From NCBI RefSeq assembly GCF_017991995.1, contig NZ_JAGOPN010000004.1:1-64000 (forward strand): a stretch of DNA of 64,000 nucleotides, read 5' to 3'. How positions within the stretch are numbered: the first letter of the stretch is position 1; every line of letters starts with the position of its first letter. The notes below the pieces were generated by a model. The model did no database searches. It worked only from the letters and a program-made list of their open reading frames with translations, and was not told the origin of the DNA. The position numbers were made by a program, and so were the translations under genes. The stretch is from Pseudacidovorax sp. (GTDB lineage: Bacteria; Pseudomonadota; Gammaproteobacteria; Burkholderiales; Burkholderiaceae_C). This document shows positions 35,335-43,789 of the stretch, piece by piece.

Positions 35335-36165
35335 ATGCCTTCCGCCACGGCCGACGACGCCCCCCGCCTGCCCACGCATGTACTCGTCACCGGCGCGGCC
35401 GGCGGCATCGGCCGCGGCATCTGCCTGGCGCTGGCCCGGCAGGCCCGGCGCGCCGGCAGCGCGCTGCACATCAGCGCGGCGGCCAGCCAGCCCGGCGACA
35501 AGCTGGAGCGGCTGCTGGATGAACTGCGCGCCGAGGGCGTCACGGCCGGCGGCGTCACCGGCGACCTGACCCAGCCCGACGCCTGCCGCGCCCTCGTGGC
35601 CCAGGCGCAGGACGCGGCCGGCGACCTGGGTGCGCTGGTGTGCAACGCCGGTGCCTCGGGCCCGGGCCGCCTCGCCGACCTCACGGTCGAGCAGTGGGAC
35701 CACACCTTCCACCTCAACACCCGCAGCGCCTGGCTGCTGGCGCAGGCTGCCCGGCCGCAACTGGCGCGCACCCGCGGCAGCATCACCGCCATCGCCTCCA
35801 TGTCGGGGCTGATGCCGCACCCGGGCTATGGCGCCTATTCACCGGCCAAGGCCGCCCTCGTCATGCTGTGCCGCCAACTGGCGCAGGAATGGGCGGCCGA
35901 CGGCATCCGCGTCAACGCCGTCTGCCCCGGCATGATCCGCACCCCGCTCACCGAGGCCGTCTACCAGGACGACGCCACCCACCAGGCCCGCCGCGTCCTG
36001 GTGCCCCTGGGCCGCATCGGCACCGCCGACGACGTGGGCGAGGTGGTGGCCTTCCTCACCAGCCCCGGCGCTGCGTATGTGACCGGGCAGGCGCTGACGG
36101 TGGATGGGGGCGTGGCGGAGCACATGCTGGGGATGATTCCGGGGAGGCCGGGGAAGGGGGCGTAG
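35335..36165 (+). CDS. Short-chain dehydrogenase/reductase
   Basis: This 276-residue SDR has TGAAGGIG (19-26), CNAG (103-106, Cys in place of the first Asn), a Ser in IASMSG and YSPAK (Tyr168, Lys172). The end reads YVTGQALTVDGG. It most resembles the first SDR of the locus (same APGMIRT-like PGMIRTPLTEAVYQ and C-terminal MIPGRPG/MVPRPG tails), suggesting duplication within the pathway. The ATG at 35335 lacks a strong site. A GTG at 35320, overlapping the binding-protein stop, is an alternative. Last gene of the plus-strand operon. Confidence 0.88.
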   Translation: MPSATADDAPRLPTHVLVTGAAGGIGRGICLALARQARRAGSALHISAAASQPGDKLERLLDELRAEGVTAGGVTGDLTQPDACRALVAQAQDAAGDLGALVCNAGASGPGRLADLTVEQWDHTFHLNTRSAWLLAQAARPQLARTRGSITAIASMSGLMPHPGYGAYSPAKAALVMLCRQLAQEWAADGIRVNAVCPGMIRTPLTEAVYQDDATHQARRVLVPLGRIGTADDVGEVVAFLTSPGAAYVTGQALTVDGGVAEHMLGMIPGRPGKGA

Positions 36166-36201
36166 TGCGGCGGCCGAGCAGGGGTTGCGAATGCCGTGGC
36201 G

Positions 36202-36678
36202 TTACGCGACCGCGTTGTTTTTGATGTCAAAGCTGCCGACGACGGTCCCTGCGCTGCCTCCGGATGCGTTTTGCATCAGGTATTCCTGCTTGATCTTGGC
36301 AAAGGACAGGTGGATTTCTTCGAAATGACCGCCACCGCCGCCGCATGGGCTCACCTTCGTGATCAGCACGTCGGAAAGCGTGATTTTCATGAAGTCGAGC
36401 GGAAGGCCCCCTGCCTTTCTCAACGTCAAGACAGCCTGGGCGAAGCGCCTGCCAGCAAAGCAGGCCGTCATCAGCCCAGGGGACGCTCGATCAATGTTGT
36501 GGATCAGCTCCATGTCATGGGCCGTCGCTTTCGGAGCGCCGCCGCCCGAGCCGCTCATCATTCGTCCCTCCTGATGAACCGCCCAGCTCCACGACGTGAT
36601 GTCTATTTCTCCGAGATGCTTGGAGTCCTGCGATTCACCGGTGATGCCGTCTATTTTTAGAAAGATATCCGAGGCCAT
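36202..36678 (-). CDS. hcp: Hcp-family type VI secretion tube protein
   Basis: This 158-residue protein has the Hcp pattern. It starts ASDIFLKIDGITGESQDSKH, continues EIDITSWSWAVHQEG, has a variable middle and the strands FMKITLSDVLITKVSP and EEIHLSFAKIKQEYL near the end. Hcp hexamers stack into the T6SS tube and carry effectors in their lumen. No other T6SS structural genes are in the window, so this is an orphan hcp that must use a system encoded elsewhere. It lies 15 bases after the immunity candidate, in the order effector, immunity, hcp. Its base composition is lower in GC than the flanking catabolic genes. Confidence 0.93.
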   Translation of the reverse strand: MASDIFLKIDGITGESQDSKHLGEIDITSWSWAVHQEGRMMSGSGGGAPKATAHDMELIHNIDRASPGLMTACFAGRRFAQAVLTLRKAGGLPLDFMKITLSDVLITKVSPCGGGGGHFEEIHLSFAKIKQEYLMQNASGGSAGTVVGSFDIKNNAVA

Positions 36679-36693
36679 TGATTTCCCTTGAGT

Positions 36694-36981
36694 TTAGCGA
36701 ATTATTTTGAGCCAGCCGTAAAACCGGAATGCGAGGTACACGGCAATAGGAAACCAAAGAATGACCAACGAATTGATCGCCGTGAATTCCATCTCTTCCA
36801 CGCCGATATAGTTCATCAGTCCGAAAATGTCCAGCCATCCTACGATTCGCAGCCAACCATAGAAGGTGCTGTCTGAGCTATAAATCAGCCATGCGCTGGC
36901 GAGGACGCCCGCTGGCCATACGCAAATAAAAAGCAGAGTGGCCAACGACGCGCGTACTGCCCTCGAGGTCAAGACCTTCAT
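36694..36981 (-). CDS. Small membrane protein, candidate immunity protein for the Tlde1-like effector
   Basis: This 95-residue protein begins MKVLTSRAVRASLATLLFIC and has three hydrophobic segments (about 10-33, 43-60 and 68-88). Its ATG overlaps the effector stop codon by four bases (ATGA), the tightest possible coupling. Position and membrane/periplasm topology fit an immunity protein against a peptidoglycan-targeting effector, but I recognise no family. The function is inferred from context. Confidence 0.7.
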   Translation of the reverse strand: MKVLTSRAVRASLATLLFICVWPAGVLASAWLIYSSDSTFYGWLRIVGWLDIFGLMNYIGVEEMEFTAINSLVILWFPIAVYLAFRFYGWLKIIR

Positions 36982-37466
36982 TCGGTCACCTCGACGACGC
37001 CGTATGCCAAGCCCGTTCCGTCGGGTATCGGCATGCGGACGGTCCCAAGCAGCCTCTTGCGCAGCCTGCTGAAGGCGGCTTTGTCGGAAAGTGTGATGCA
37101 CCCCTCGCTGATATTCAGACGGCCATGCGGATGCAGCCTGAAGTTTCCCCTGCGGACGCCATTCACAAAAGTTTCGTCGTCGACCGTTCCATCGTCTCGG
37201 TACAGGGCGAACCATGTGGAATGATCGTTGTCGTTGACCCAGTCGACGGCGGATGTGTAAAGCCTGGAGAAGAATCCCCCGCTGCCTCTGTCGACGATGT
37301 AATACCTTCCCACAGGGAGAGGCCCCACGCCCGGCTTGTCAGAATAGTCGGCGTTGTTTTTGGAGCTTCCGTCCCTGCCCGAAAATGCGGCGAACTCGCC
37401 GACGCCTTCGCATCGCAGCGAAGACAGTTCACGTTGGTCCAATTTGAATTTGCAGTTGATAGGCAT
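36978..37466 (-). CDS. Tlde1-like (DUF2778) T6SS effector, L,D-transpeptidase-type
   Basis: This protein of about 162 residues matches the DUF2778/Tlde1 group, T6SS effectors that cleave or exchange D-amino acids on peptidoglycan stems. Visible features are CEGVGEFAAFSGRDG (19-33), GVGPLPVGRYYIVDRGSGG (47-64) and the catalytic region RLHPHGRLNISEGCITLS with His112/His114 and Cys123 of the SxGC motif. I prefer the ATG at 37466 (MPINCKFKLDQ); one at 37487 would add seven residues. There is no signal peptide, as expected for cargo loaded into Hcp. It is followed by an overlapping membrane protein and hcp. Confidence 0.88.
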   Translation of the reverse strand: MPINCKFKLDQRELSSLRCEGVGEFAAFSGRDGSSKNNADYSDKPGVGPLPVGRYYIVDRGSGGFFSRLYTSAVDWVNDNDHSTWFALYRDDGTVDDETFVNGVRRGNFRLHPHGRLNISEGCITLSDKAAFSRLRKRLLGTVRMPIPDGTGLAYGVVEVTE

Positions 37467-37679
37467 GCTGGGGCCTATTTTCTGCATTGCTTTTCATCAG
37501 AAAGGGGATGCCACAAACGCTAACGAGTTTGTACGCTAAACATTTCCGGAAAAAACTGGAGTGATGCTTTCGAATTCGGTGCTGTAGGGGCGCGAAGGCG
37601 CCGAGCGGCTGCGCCGACTCCTGGCAGCGCGCGCCGAGGGCCGGTCCAGCGCGACGGCACAGGCGAAGGCGCGCCGCGT

Positions 37680-38912
37680 TTATCGGGCGTAGGCGAGCCC
37701 TTCTTCCCAAGCCTGCGCCAGTTGCTCGCGCAGCGCCGCCGTCACGCGCGTGTCGCCTTTGGCCTCTTCCAGCGTCGCGCGCATGGCCTCTGCGATCCGG
37801 ACCAACACTTCGGCGGGCTGCGCAACACCGCATACCCGGCGGCCAAAGTCCACCAACTCATCGGTCGTCGGATACGCCTTGGTCTGGTGCTTGCCCGCGA
37901 ACAGCTTCAGCGCAAGGGTGCGGTCCTCCAACTCAGGTCCGCCCGGCGAGCGGGCGTACCTGTAGATGGAGGTCGTGACGACATCGAACATGGGCGCCAG
38001 CCACATCTCTTCGCGGGAGCGATAGAGCAATCCGAAGTTCTTGAGGTGCGCATCGCCGTTGTGGACCATGACGGAAAAGGCCACCTGCTCGAAGAAGCGA
38101 TGCAGGTTGCTGCTGTGAAGCTGGAACTGACGCAGCAACTCGGCGACCCGCTGGTAGCTGCCCTGGTACTTGCGGTCCGACAGAACGTCGCGCACGCGCA
38201 GCCCCGCCAGCGCCGCAATGTCCTCGAAGCCAAGCCGCTCCACGGGGCCCTCCGCGTGGACGACCAGGTCGAAGCGGTCCAGAACCAGCATCTGCCCGTC
38301 GTCGGACAAAGCAAACGTCGGCACGTCGATGCCGGCGCGCCGCGCGGCGGTCAGGCACAGATATTCATTGGCCGCCAGTCCGGGGTAGGCAGGACTCGCC
38401 GCCTTGACGATGAGCGATGGGATGGGCACGGTCGGCCGGTCCGGCACCATGATCTTGGGCTGCATGCCTGCAATGCCCGCCCCCGTGCTCAGGTAGGCTG
38501 CCACCAGCTCGCTGAACACCTCTGGCGTGTACTGGGTGCGCAGCAGTTCTTGCTTGCTCAGCGTGCGTGGCAAAGCGGGCTGAGCCTGATCCGGCAGGCT
38601 GTACCCGAGCCGCCCAATTCCGTTGCGCCCGACCAGCGCCAGCATGTGCATGGGCGTCATTGGCTGCTTGGGAAACAGCTCGCGGATCCTCATGAACAGG
38701 TCGCCTTCGGGAAGGTTCTGGTCCATGGGCGGAAACAGGTCGCCGTCCTGCCAGCTCAGGCGCTCGCTGGGCGGCATCAGCAGGGCCACGGTGGGCTGCT
38801 CCGGCTCCGGCGACAGGTAGCGAAACTCGTACGTCGACGTCCGCAGCAACTGCCCTGCGTAGACAGCTTCTCCGATGGAGACGTCCAGCAGGCGAATCTT
38901 CTCAGGGAGCAT
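37680..38912 (-). CDS. hipA: HipA-family serine/threonine kinase toxin (module 1)
   Basis: This 410-residue HipA-like kinase would phosphorylate a translation factor (GltX in E. coli) and cause growth arrest unless bound by HipB. Motifs are MQPKIMVP (150-157, the ATP-site loop), LIVKAASPAYPGLAANEYLC with the ATP-binding Lys, LDRFD (211-215), catalytic NGDAHLKN (285-292) and metal-binding FD at 309-310. All key residues are present, so it looks functional. Its start overlaps the hipB stop by 11 bases. The 213 bases downstream of it, to the effector gene, hold nothing recognisable. Confidence 0.93.
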   Translation of the reverse strand: MLPEKIRLLDVSIGEAVYAGQLLRTSTYEFRYLSPEPEQPTVALLMPPSERLSWQDGDLFPPMDQNLPEGDLFMRIRELFPKQPMTPMHMLALVGRNGIGRLGYSLPDQAQPALPRTLSKQELLRTQYTPEVFSELVAAYLSTGAGIAGMQPKIMVPDRPTVPIPSLIVKAASPAYPGLAANEYLCLTAARRAGIDVPTFALSDDGQMLVLDRFDLVVHAEGPVERLGFEDIAALAGLRVRDVLSDRKYQGSYQRVAELLRQFQLHSSNLHRFFEQVAFSVMVHNGDAHLKNFGLLYRSREEMWLAPMFDVVTTSIYRYARSPGGPELEDRTLALKLFAGKHQTKAYPTTDELVDFGRRVCGVAQPAEVLVRIAEAMRATLEEAKGDTRVTAALREQLAQAWEEGLAYAR

Positions 38913-39180
38913 CGTCGTCGTCCTGGAACCGCGCTGCGACTTCGCCGGCAGAGGGCAGCCCGGACCGTTCCAGCCGCAGTGCCAGACCGAGTGCGCCCAA
39001 CACGGCCAGAAGGGAGGACACCGTGGAGTCTTCGCCCGCTTCGAGCCGGTAGATGACTTCGCGGACCTTTCCCGCCTTCTCGGCGAGTTCGGACTTGTTC
39101 ATGCCCAGCGCTTCGCGTTGCTCGCGTAGCTGGCGGCCGAGCTCGTCCGGGAGCCTGATTTTGTCAGTCATAACTGGCAT
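38902..39180 (-). CDS. hipB: HipB-family HTH antitoxin (module 1)
   Basis: This 92-residue Cro/CI-type regulator has the helix-turn-helix LREQREALGMNKSELAEKAG followed by VREVIYRLEAGEDSTVSSLL (about 18-58). The C-terminal tail is acidic (QDDDDAP). It should bind HipA and repress the pair. The start is either 39180 (MPVMTDK) or the ATG three codons on at 39171. Neither has a clear ribosome-binding site, so a leaderless mRNA is possible. Confidence 0.9.
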   Translation of the reverse strand: MPVMTDKIRLPDELGRQLREQREALGMNKSELAEKAGKVREVIYRLEAGEDSTVSSLLAVLGALGLALRLERSGLPSAGEVAARFQDDDDAP

Positions 39181-39522
39181 CGTAAGCTGTTTATGCGCAA
39201 TATGGCAGCTGCAGCTGACATGATCAACGCTGTTTGTGAGTGCCTCGTAAGAGATGGACGGTATGGTCGCCGCATGGCGGGCTCCTCAGCCGTCTACACA
39301 GACCCCCGCCACAAGGCCGTTCTATGCTGGTGCCGGCAGCCGCATCGTTACTGCCACCACGCATGCAAAGTAGGTGTCTTCTCACCTGACCGGCACCTGC
39401 TGTGAAGGGCAGCGAAAACGGTTGTTGGGAGGTCGGCAGCGCGAAGCCAGTATGTCTAGCGAACCTAGCCATATAGGCGACGTCATGACTTGATTTGCTT
39501 GGTAAGCTAGAACATCTCTATT

Positions 39523-39533
39523 ATCCAAGTCAA
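39523..39533. repeat. Left copy of an 11-bp inverted repeat flanking the AT-rich segment
   Basis: ATCCAAGTCAA here is the exact reverse complement of TTGACTTGGAT at 41754-41764. The two copies bracket the GHKL-nuclease gene. They may be remnants of an insertion event or chance. Confidence 0.4.
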
Positions 39534-39604
39534 GACAACAAGAATTTCTTCAATTCATTTATTTGAACTAAATCACATTTGAGCGTGCGCGTAGGAAAAG
39601 ACGT

Positions 39605-39617
39605 AGAATTAAATTCT
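39605..39617. promoter_or_regulatory. Perfect palindrome upstream of the GHKL-nuclease gene
   Basis: AGAATT-A-AATTCT is a perfect 13-bp inverted repeat, 55 bases before the start codon, in a suitable place for an operator. No dedicated regulator is adjacent except HipB, which is encoded divergently about 430 bases away. Confidence 0.35.
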
Positions 39618-39671
39618 CATGAGATATCGCGCTTCATTCAATGCCTTGTCTAACCTTATTTGGGGTAACTG

Positions 39672-41702
39672 ATGAGCAATATTGTCATTAAACGAGCGGT
39701 AAGTAATATAACTGAGAAAACATCGATTTTCACTCCGATTGTCGAAGCCGTTGTAAATTCGATCCAGGCCATCCAGGCAGGCACTGAAAAGAACGGATTA
39801 ATTCAAATAACTTTGAAGAGGAATCGGCAGCTCGATTTGGATGGAACTCAAAGCAGCCGAGGAATTGAAGAGATAAGAATTGAGGATAACGGCGTTGGAT
39901 TTAACAATGAAAATCAAGAGTCTTTCGACACACTTTATAGCGAACTAAAAATTGCGGATGGTGGCAAGGGTTTTGGGCGCCTCACTTATTTAAAATACTT
40001 TGATCATGTCTGGGTAGAGTCGACCTATAAAGCAAGTGACTCTTCCTACTGGGATTTAAGTTTTAAGATGGGAGATGAAAAGCACTTCATAGTCGAAAGA
40101 AATCTTACTGCTTCCAACTCTAGTAGGGCGAGGACGACTGTTCGCCTTAGTGGACTGAAAAAGAAGTCAGCGATCAATCAGTCCGCCAAACAGATTGCCA
40201 GGAATTTAGTTGAACTCTTACTTCCTTATTTCATTACTGACGAGTATGAGTGCCCTAAGATTGTGCTAATGGAAGAGGATGGATCGGAACTAATCACGCT
40301 TAATGAATATTTGTCCAGCGAGCAAGCGGTTATCCAGGAGGTTTTTCTTCCACAAAGTGATTTCAGAATAGCTGCGGGAGCAGAGACTCACAATTTTAAA
40401 ATCAGAACATTTAAAATTTATTCGCCTGGCTCCAAGGTAAGTAAGGTCAGCTTGGTTGCGGATAAGAGAGAAGTGGAGACTGCTTTTCTCAGCCGCTACA
40501 TCCCGGAATTCGAAGACGAATTTTTCGATCCTGCTCCAGCTGACAATTCACTCGTTGCTCGAAATTTCATTCTAAAGACTTACGTATTTGGCCGATATCT
40601 CGATGAAAATGTTTCATTAGAGAGGGGTGGATTTAGGTTCCGTAAAGAGCGCTTGGAGGATCCAGCGCTCTATGAAGAAGTTTGCCAGACGGATATCGAA
40701 AAAGAGGCCGCTAGATTAACTGCCATAGCATTTCAGGGAGAACTAAGCTCCCGTTCCGAGCGCAAGAAAATAATAATTTCAGATTATGTCGACAACAATG
40801 CACCCTGGCATCGCGAAGCTCTTAATCAGGTCGATCTCAATGAGTTTAGTATGCATCCCAAGCCTGAAGAAATTGAGGCAGTTCTCCACAAGCAGCAATT
40901 CAAAGCGGAGACTCTGCTCCGCGCTCGGATTAAAAATATCCTGAAGGAGGATCAGCCTAGCAATTTAAATGAGGAAAGCGCCAGCTCAATCGCAAAAAAT
41001 ATTACAGAAAAGAGCAAGAGTGAATTAATACACTATGTTGTTTTACGCAAATATTTGCTCGATCTTTTAGAAAGAAGATTGGAATATAAGGATGATAATC
41101 GCCACTACACCGAGGGTGCAGTACACGACATAATTTTCCCAAGAAAAAAAGATACAGATACTATTTCGTACGACGAGCATAACCTCTGGATATTGGACGA
41201 AAGATTAAGCTTCACGAACTATGTTTCATCAGATATTCCGTTGGATGGAATTAGATCTGATAGAGGGGATGTTATCGTCTATGGAAATCGCATCGCAATG
41301 CGTGGAGAAAATATATCCACGAATCCTATTACGATATTTGAATTCAAGCGGCCCGGCCGAGACGATTTTGCGGACCCATCTTCTGATGAGGATCCAATTG
41401 CACAAATCGTCAGGTACGCCAACAAAATAAGGGATAAAAAATTCAGAACCCCGCCTGGACGCCCAATGGAGGTAACTTCTACTACCCCTTTTTACGGCTA
41501 TGTCGTGTGTGATTTCACGCCTAAAGTGGAAGAGTGGTTGGAGCGAGAGAAGAGCTTTACTCCCATGCCGGACAGAAAAGGGTGGTTTTCCTATCTTGCA
41601 GGGCCAAAAATTTACATCGAGGTATTAAGCTGGGACAAGGTCCTAAGAGACGCCGTTATAAGAAACAAGGTATTTTTTTATAAACTTGGGATCGATAATT
41701 GA
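39672..41702 (+). CDS. GHKL (Hsp90/MORC-like) ATPase fused to a PD-(D/E)XK nuclease-like domain
   Basis: This 676-residue protein is not one I can name. The N-terminus has all Bergerat ATP-site motifs: Glu25/Asn29 (EAVVNS), D72xG74xG76 (EDNGVGF), GGKGFGR (97-103) and Thr155/156 (ARTTVRL). It therefore resembles Hsp90, MutL and MORC rather than sensor kinases. The middle (about 170-470) is alpha-helical and charged. The C-terminus has HNLWILDERLSF (503-514), then Asp533 (RGD), E557-F-K559 (TIFEFKRP) and Q578-x3-Y582 (QIVRY), the D...ExK...QxxxY order of PD-(D/E)XK nucleases. The gene is strongly AT-rich, with AGA, ATA and TTA codons absent from its neighbours, so it was acquired. It stands alone between hipBA and htpG. 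Inferred role: a nucleic-acid-targeting defence factor. Confidence 0.8.
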   Translation: MSNIVIKRAVSNITEKTSIFTPIVEAVVNSIQAIQAGTEKNGLIQITLKRNRQLDLDGTQSSRGIEEIRIEDNGVGFNNENQESFDTLYSELKIADGGKGFGRLTYLKYFDHVWVESTYKASDSSYWDLSFKMGDEKHFIVERNLTASNSSRARTTVRLSGLKKKSAINQSAKQIARNLVELLLPYFITDEYECPKIVLMEEDGSELITLNEYLSSEQAVIQEVFLPQSDFRIAAGAETHNFKIRTFKIYSPGSKVSKVSLVADKREVETAFLSRYIPEFEDEFFDPAPADNSLVARNFILKTYVFGRYLDENVSLERGGFRFRKERLEDPALYEEVCQTDIEKEAARLTAIAFQGELSSRSERKKIIISDYVDNNAPWHREALNQVDLNEFSMHPKPEEIEAVLHKQQFKAETLLRARIKNILKEDQPSNLNEESASSIAKNITEKSKSELIHYVVLRKYLLDLLERRLEYKDDNRHYTEGAVHDIIFPRKKDTDTISYDEHNLWILDERLSFTNYVSSDIPLDGIRSDRGDVIVYGNRIAMRGENISTNPITIFEFKRPGRDDFADPSSDEDPIAQIVRYANKIRDKKFRTPPGRPMEVTSTTPFYGYVVCDFTPKVEEWLEREKSFTPMPDRKGWFSYLAGPKIYIEVLSWDKVLRDAVIRNKVFFYKLGIDN

Positions 41703-41720
41703 TATTAAAATTGAGGCGAT

Positions 41721-41742
41721 AAAAAAGGGCGCAATGGCGCCC
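41721..41742 (-). terminator. Terminator of htpG, possibly bidirectional
   Basis: On the minus strand, GGGCGC-CATT-GCGCCC is followed by TTTTTTA, a strong intrinsic terminator 22 bases after the htpG stop. On the plus strand the same stem is followed by CTTTTCTT and could end the GHKL-nuclease transcript. Confidence 0.85.
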
Positions 41743-41753
41743 CTTTTCTTGGA

Positions 41754-41764
41754 TTGACTTGGAT
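41754..41764. repeat. Right copy of the 11-bp inverted repeat flanking the AT-rich segment
   Basis: TTGACTTGGAT, overlapping the last base of the htpG stop codon, is the reverse complement of 39523-39533. It marks the point where normal high-GC coding sequence resumes. Confidence 0.4.
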
Positions 41765-43758
41765 TAAACCAACAACGCATTCACCCTTCGCACATAAGCC
41801 GCCGGATCCTCCGGCAGCCCCCCTTCGGCCAGCAGCGCCTGATCGAACAGGATGTTCGCCAGGTCATCGAAGTGCGCCTCGTCGCGCTCCAGCTTCTTGA
41901 CCAGCGGGTGCTCGGCGTTCACTTCCAGCACGGGCTTGACCTCGGGGGCCTTCTGGCCGGCCTGCTTGAGCATGCGGGCCAGTTGCGTGCTCATGCCGTG
42001 CTCCTGCACCACCAGGCAGGCGGGCGAGTCGACCAGACGGGTGGTCACGCGCACGTCTTCGGCCTTGTCCTTGAGCGAGGCCTTCAGCTTTTCCAGCACC
42101 GGCTTGAAGGCTTCGGCGGCCTCTTCGGCGGCCTTCTTCTCGGTCTCGTCCTGCAGCTTGCCCAGGTCCACCGCGCCCTTCGCCACGCTCTGCAGCGGCG
42201 TGCCGTCGAACTCGGTCAGGTACGACAGCGCCCATTCGTCCACGCGGTCGGTCATCAGCAGCACCTCGATGCCCTTCTTCTTGAAGACCTCGAGCTGCGG
42301 GCTGTTCTTGGCGGCGGCCAGGGTGTCGGCGGTGATGTAGTAGATGGCCTCCTGGCCGTCCTTCATGCGCGCCTTGTAGTCGGCCAGCGAGACGGTGGCC
42401 GCGTCGCTGGTAGTGGAGGCAAAGCGCAGCAGCTTGGCGATGCGGTCGCGGTTGGCAAAGTCCTCGCCCAGGCCTTCCTTGAGCACCGAGCCGAACTCGG
42501 CATAGAACTTGGCGTACTTGCCGGCGTCCTCGCTGGCCTTGGCGGCGTCAGCGTCGGCCTGCTCGCCTTCCTTCTTGTCGACCACGTCGGTCACGCCGTC
42601 GGCGGCCGGCGTTTCAGCGGGCGCCGCAGCGGCAGCGGCCTTCTTGGCCAGGTCTTCCAGCATCGACAGCACGCGCTTGGTGCTGCCGTCGCGGATCGCC
42701 TTCACGTCGCGGCTTTCCTGCAGCAGTTCTCGGCTGACGTTCAGCGGCAGGTCGGCCGAATCGATCACGCCCTTCACGAAGCGCAGGTACGAGGGCAGCA
42801 GCGCCTCAGCCTCGTCCATGATGAACACGCGCTTGACGTACAGCTTGAGGCCGCCCTTGTGGTCGCGGTTCCACAGGTCCATGGGCGCCTTGGCCGGGAT
42901 GTACAGCAGCTGCGTGTACTCGGTGCTGCCTTCCACGCGGTTGTGGCTCCAGGCCAGCGGCGCTTCGTAGTCGTGGCTGATGCTCTTGTAGAACTCGACG
43001 TACTGCTCTTCGCTCACGTCCTTCTTGGCGCGGGTCCACAGGGCGCTGGCCTTGTTGACGGGCTCCCACTCGCCGGTGGCGACCATCTCGCCGCCCTTGT
43101 CGTCCTCGCCTTCCTTCCACTCTTCCTTCTCCATCAGGATGGGCAGGGAGATGTGGTCCGAATACTTGCCGATGACCTGCTTGAGCTTCCAGCCGTTGAG
43201 GAATTCGTCGGCGTCCTCGCGCAGGTGCAGGATCACGCTGGTGCCGCGCTTCTCGCGGGCGATGGTCTCGACCTCGAAGTCGCCGGTGCCGGTGCTGCTC
43301 CAGCGCACGCCCTGGTCGGCCGGCAGCCCGGCGCGGCGCGACTCGACCACGATGCGGTCGGCCACGATGAAGCCCGAGTAGAAGCCCACGCCGAACTGGC
43401 CGATGAGCTGCGCGTCGGCCTTCTGGTCGCCCGACAGGCGGCTCATGAACTCGCGCGTGCCGCTCTTGGCGATGGTGCCGAGGTGGTCGATGGCCTCCTG
43501 CTGCGACAGGCCGATGCCGTTGTCGGTGATGCTCAGGGTGCGGGCCTTCTTGTCGAAGGCGACGCGCACTTCGAGGTTGGGCGCGTCTTCATAAAGGGCC
43601 GCGTTGTCCAGGGCCTCGAAGCGCAGCTTGTCGCAGGCGTCGGAGGCGTTGGAGATCAGCTCGCGAAGGAAGATCTCCTTGTTGGAGTAGAGCGAGTGGG
43701 TGACCAGGTGCAGGAGCTGGGCCACTTCGGCCTGGAAGGAATGGGTGTTCTTGCTCAT
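41764..43758 (-). CDS. htpG: Molecular chaperone HtpG (Hsp90)
   Basis: HtpG is the bacterial Hsp90, an ATP-driven dimeric chaperone. The 664-residue protein has the N-terminal ATP domain ([43 protein letters not shown]), the middle domain with [20 protein letters not shown], and a C-terminal dimerisation domain. An Ala/Pro/Asp/Glu-rich insertion of about 50 residues (starting near [15 protein letters not shown]) sits after the middle-domain helix and is longer than in E. coli HtpG. It converges with the unrelated but also GHKL-type gene at 39672. Conserved chromosomal gene, not part of the foreign segment. Confidence 0.97.
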   Translation of the reverse strand: MSKNTHSFQAEVAQLLHLVTHSLYSNKEIFLRELISNASDACDKLRFEALDNAALYEDAPNLEVRVAFDKKARTLSITDNGIGLSQQEAIDHLGTIAKSGTREFMSRLSGDQKADAQLIGQFGVGFYSGFIVADRIVVESRRAGLPADQGVRWSSTGTGDFEVETIAREKRGTSVILHLREDADEFLNGWKLKQVIGKYSDHISLPILMEKEEWKEGEDDKGGEMVATGEWEPVNKASALWTRAKKDVSEEQYVEFYKSISHDYEAPLAWSHNRVEGSTEYTQLLYIPAKAPMDLWNRDHKGGLKLYVKRVFIMDEAEALLPSYLRFVKGVIDSADLPLNVSRELLQESRDVKAIRDGSTKRVLSMLEDLAKKAAAAAAPAETPAADGVTDVVDKKEGEQADADAAKASEDAGKYAKFYAEFGSVLKEGLGEDFANRDRIAKLLRFASTTSDAATVSLADYKARMKDGQEAIYYITADTLAAAKNSPQLEVFKKKGIEVLLMTDRVDEWALSYLTEFDGTPLQSVAKGAVDLGKLQDETEKKAAEEAAEAFKPVLEKLKASLKDKAEDVRVTTRLVDSPACLVVQEHGMSTQLARMLKQAGQKAPEVKPVLEVNAEHPLVKKLERDEAHFDDLANILFDQALLAEGGLPEDPAAYVRRVNALLV

Positions 43759-43789
43759 GTCGTGCTGCTAAGTGGTTGAAATGCCGCCC

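Larger units (their letters stand above)
39181..39671. other. Intergenic region between hipB and the AT-rich GHKL gene
   Basis: About 290 bases next to hipB have mixed composition and no reading frame with any recognisable protein. From about 39470 the DNA turns sharply AT-rich and remains so until the htpG terminator, which marks the edge of the inserted segment. The AT-rich part holds an 11-bp repeat (39523-39533), a perfect palindrome (39605-39617) and the GGGGTAACTG ribosome-binding site of the gene at 39672. I could not assign clear -35/-10 boxes. Confidence 0.7.

Noticed and set aside
39224-39472. Minus-strand frame of 82 residues between hipB and the GHKL gene
   Set aside because: No domain, no ribosome-binding site and an odd composition; treated as non-coding.
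39672-41702. Sensor histidine kinase or MutL as identity of the GHKL gene
   Set aside because: No phosphoacceptor His domain or MutL C-terminal features; the ATP motifs and C-terminal nuclease-like residues fit a different architecture.
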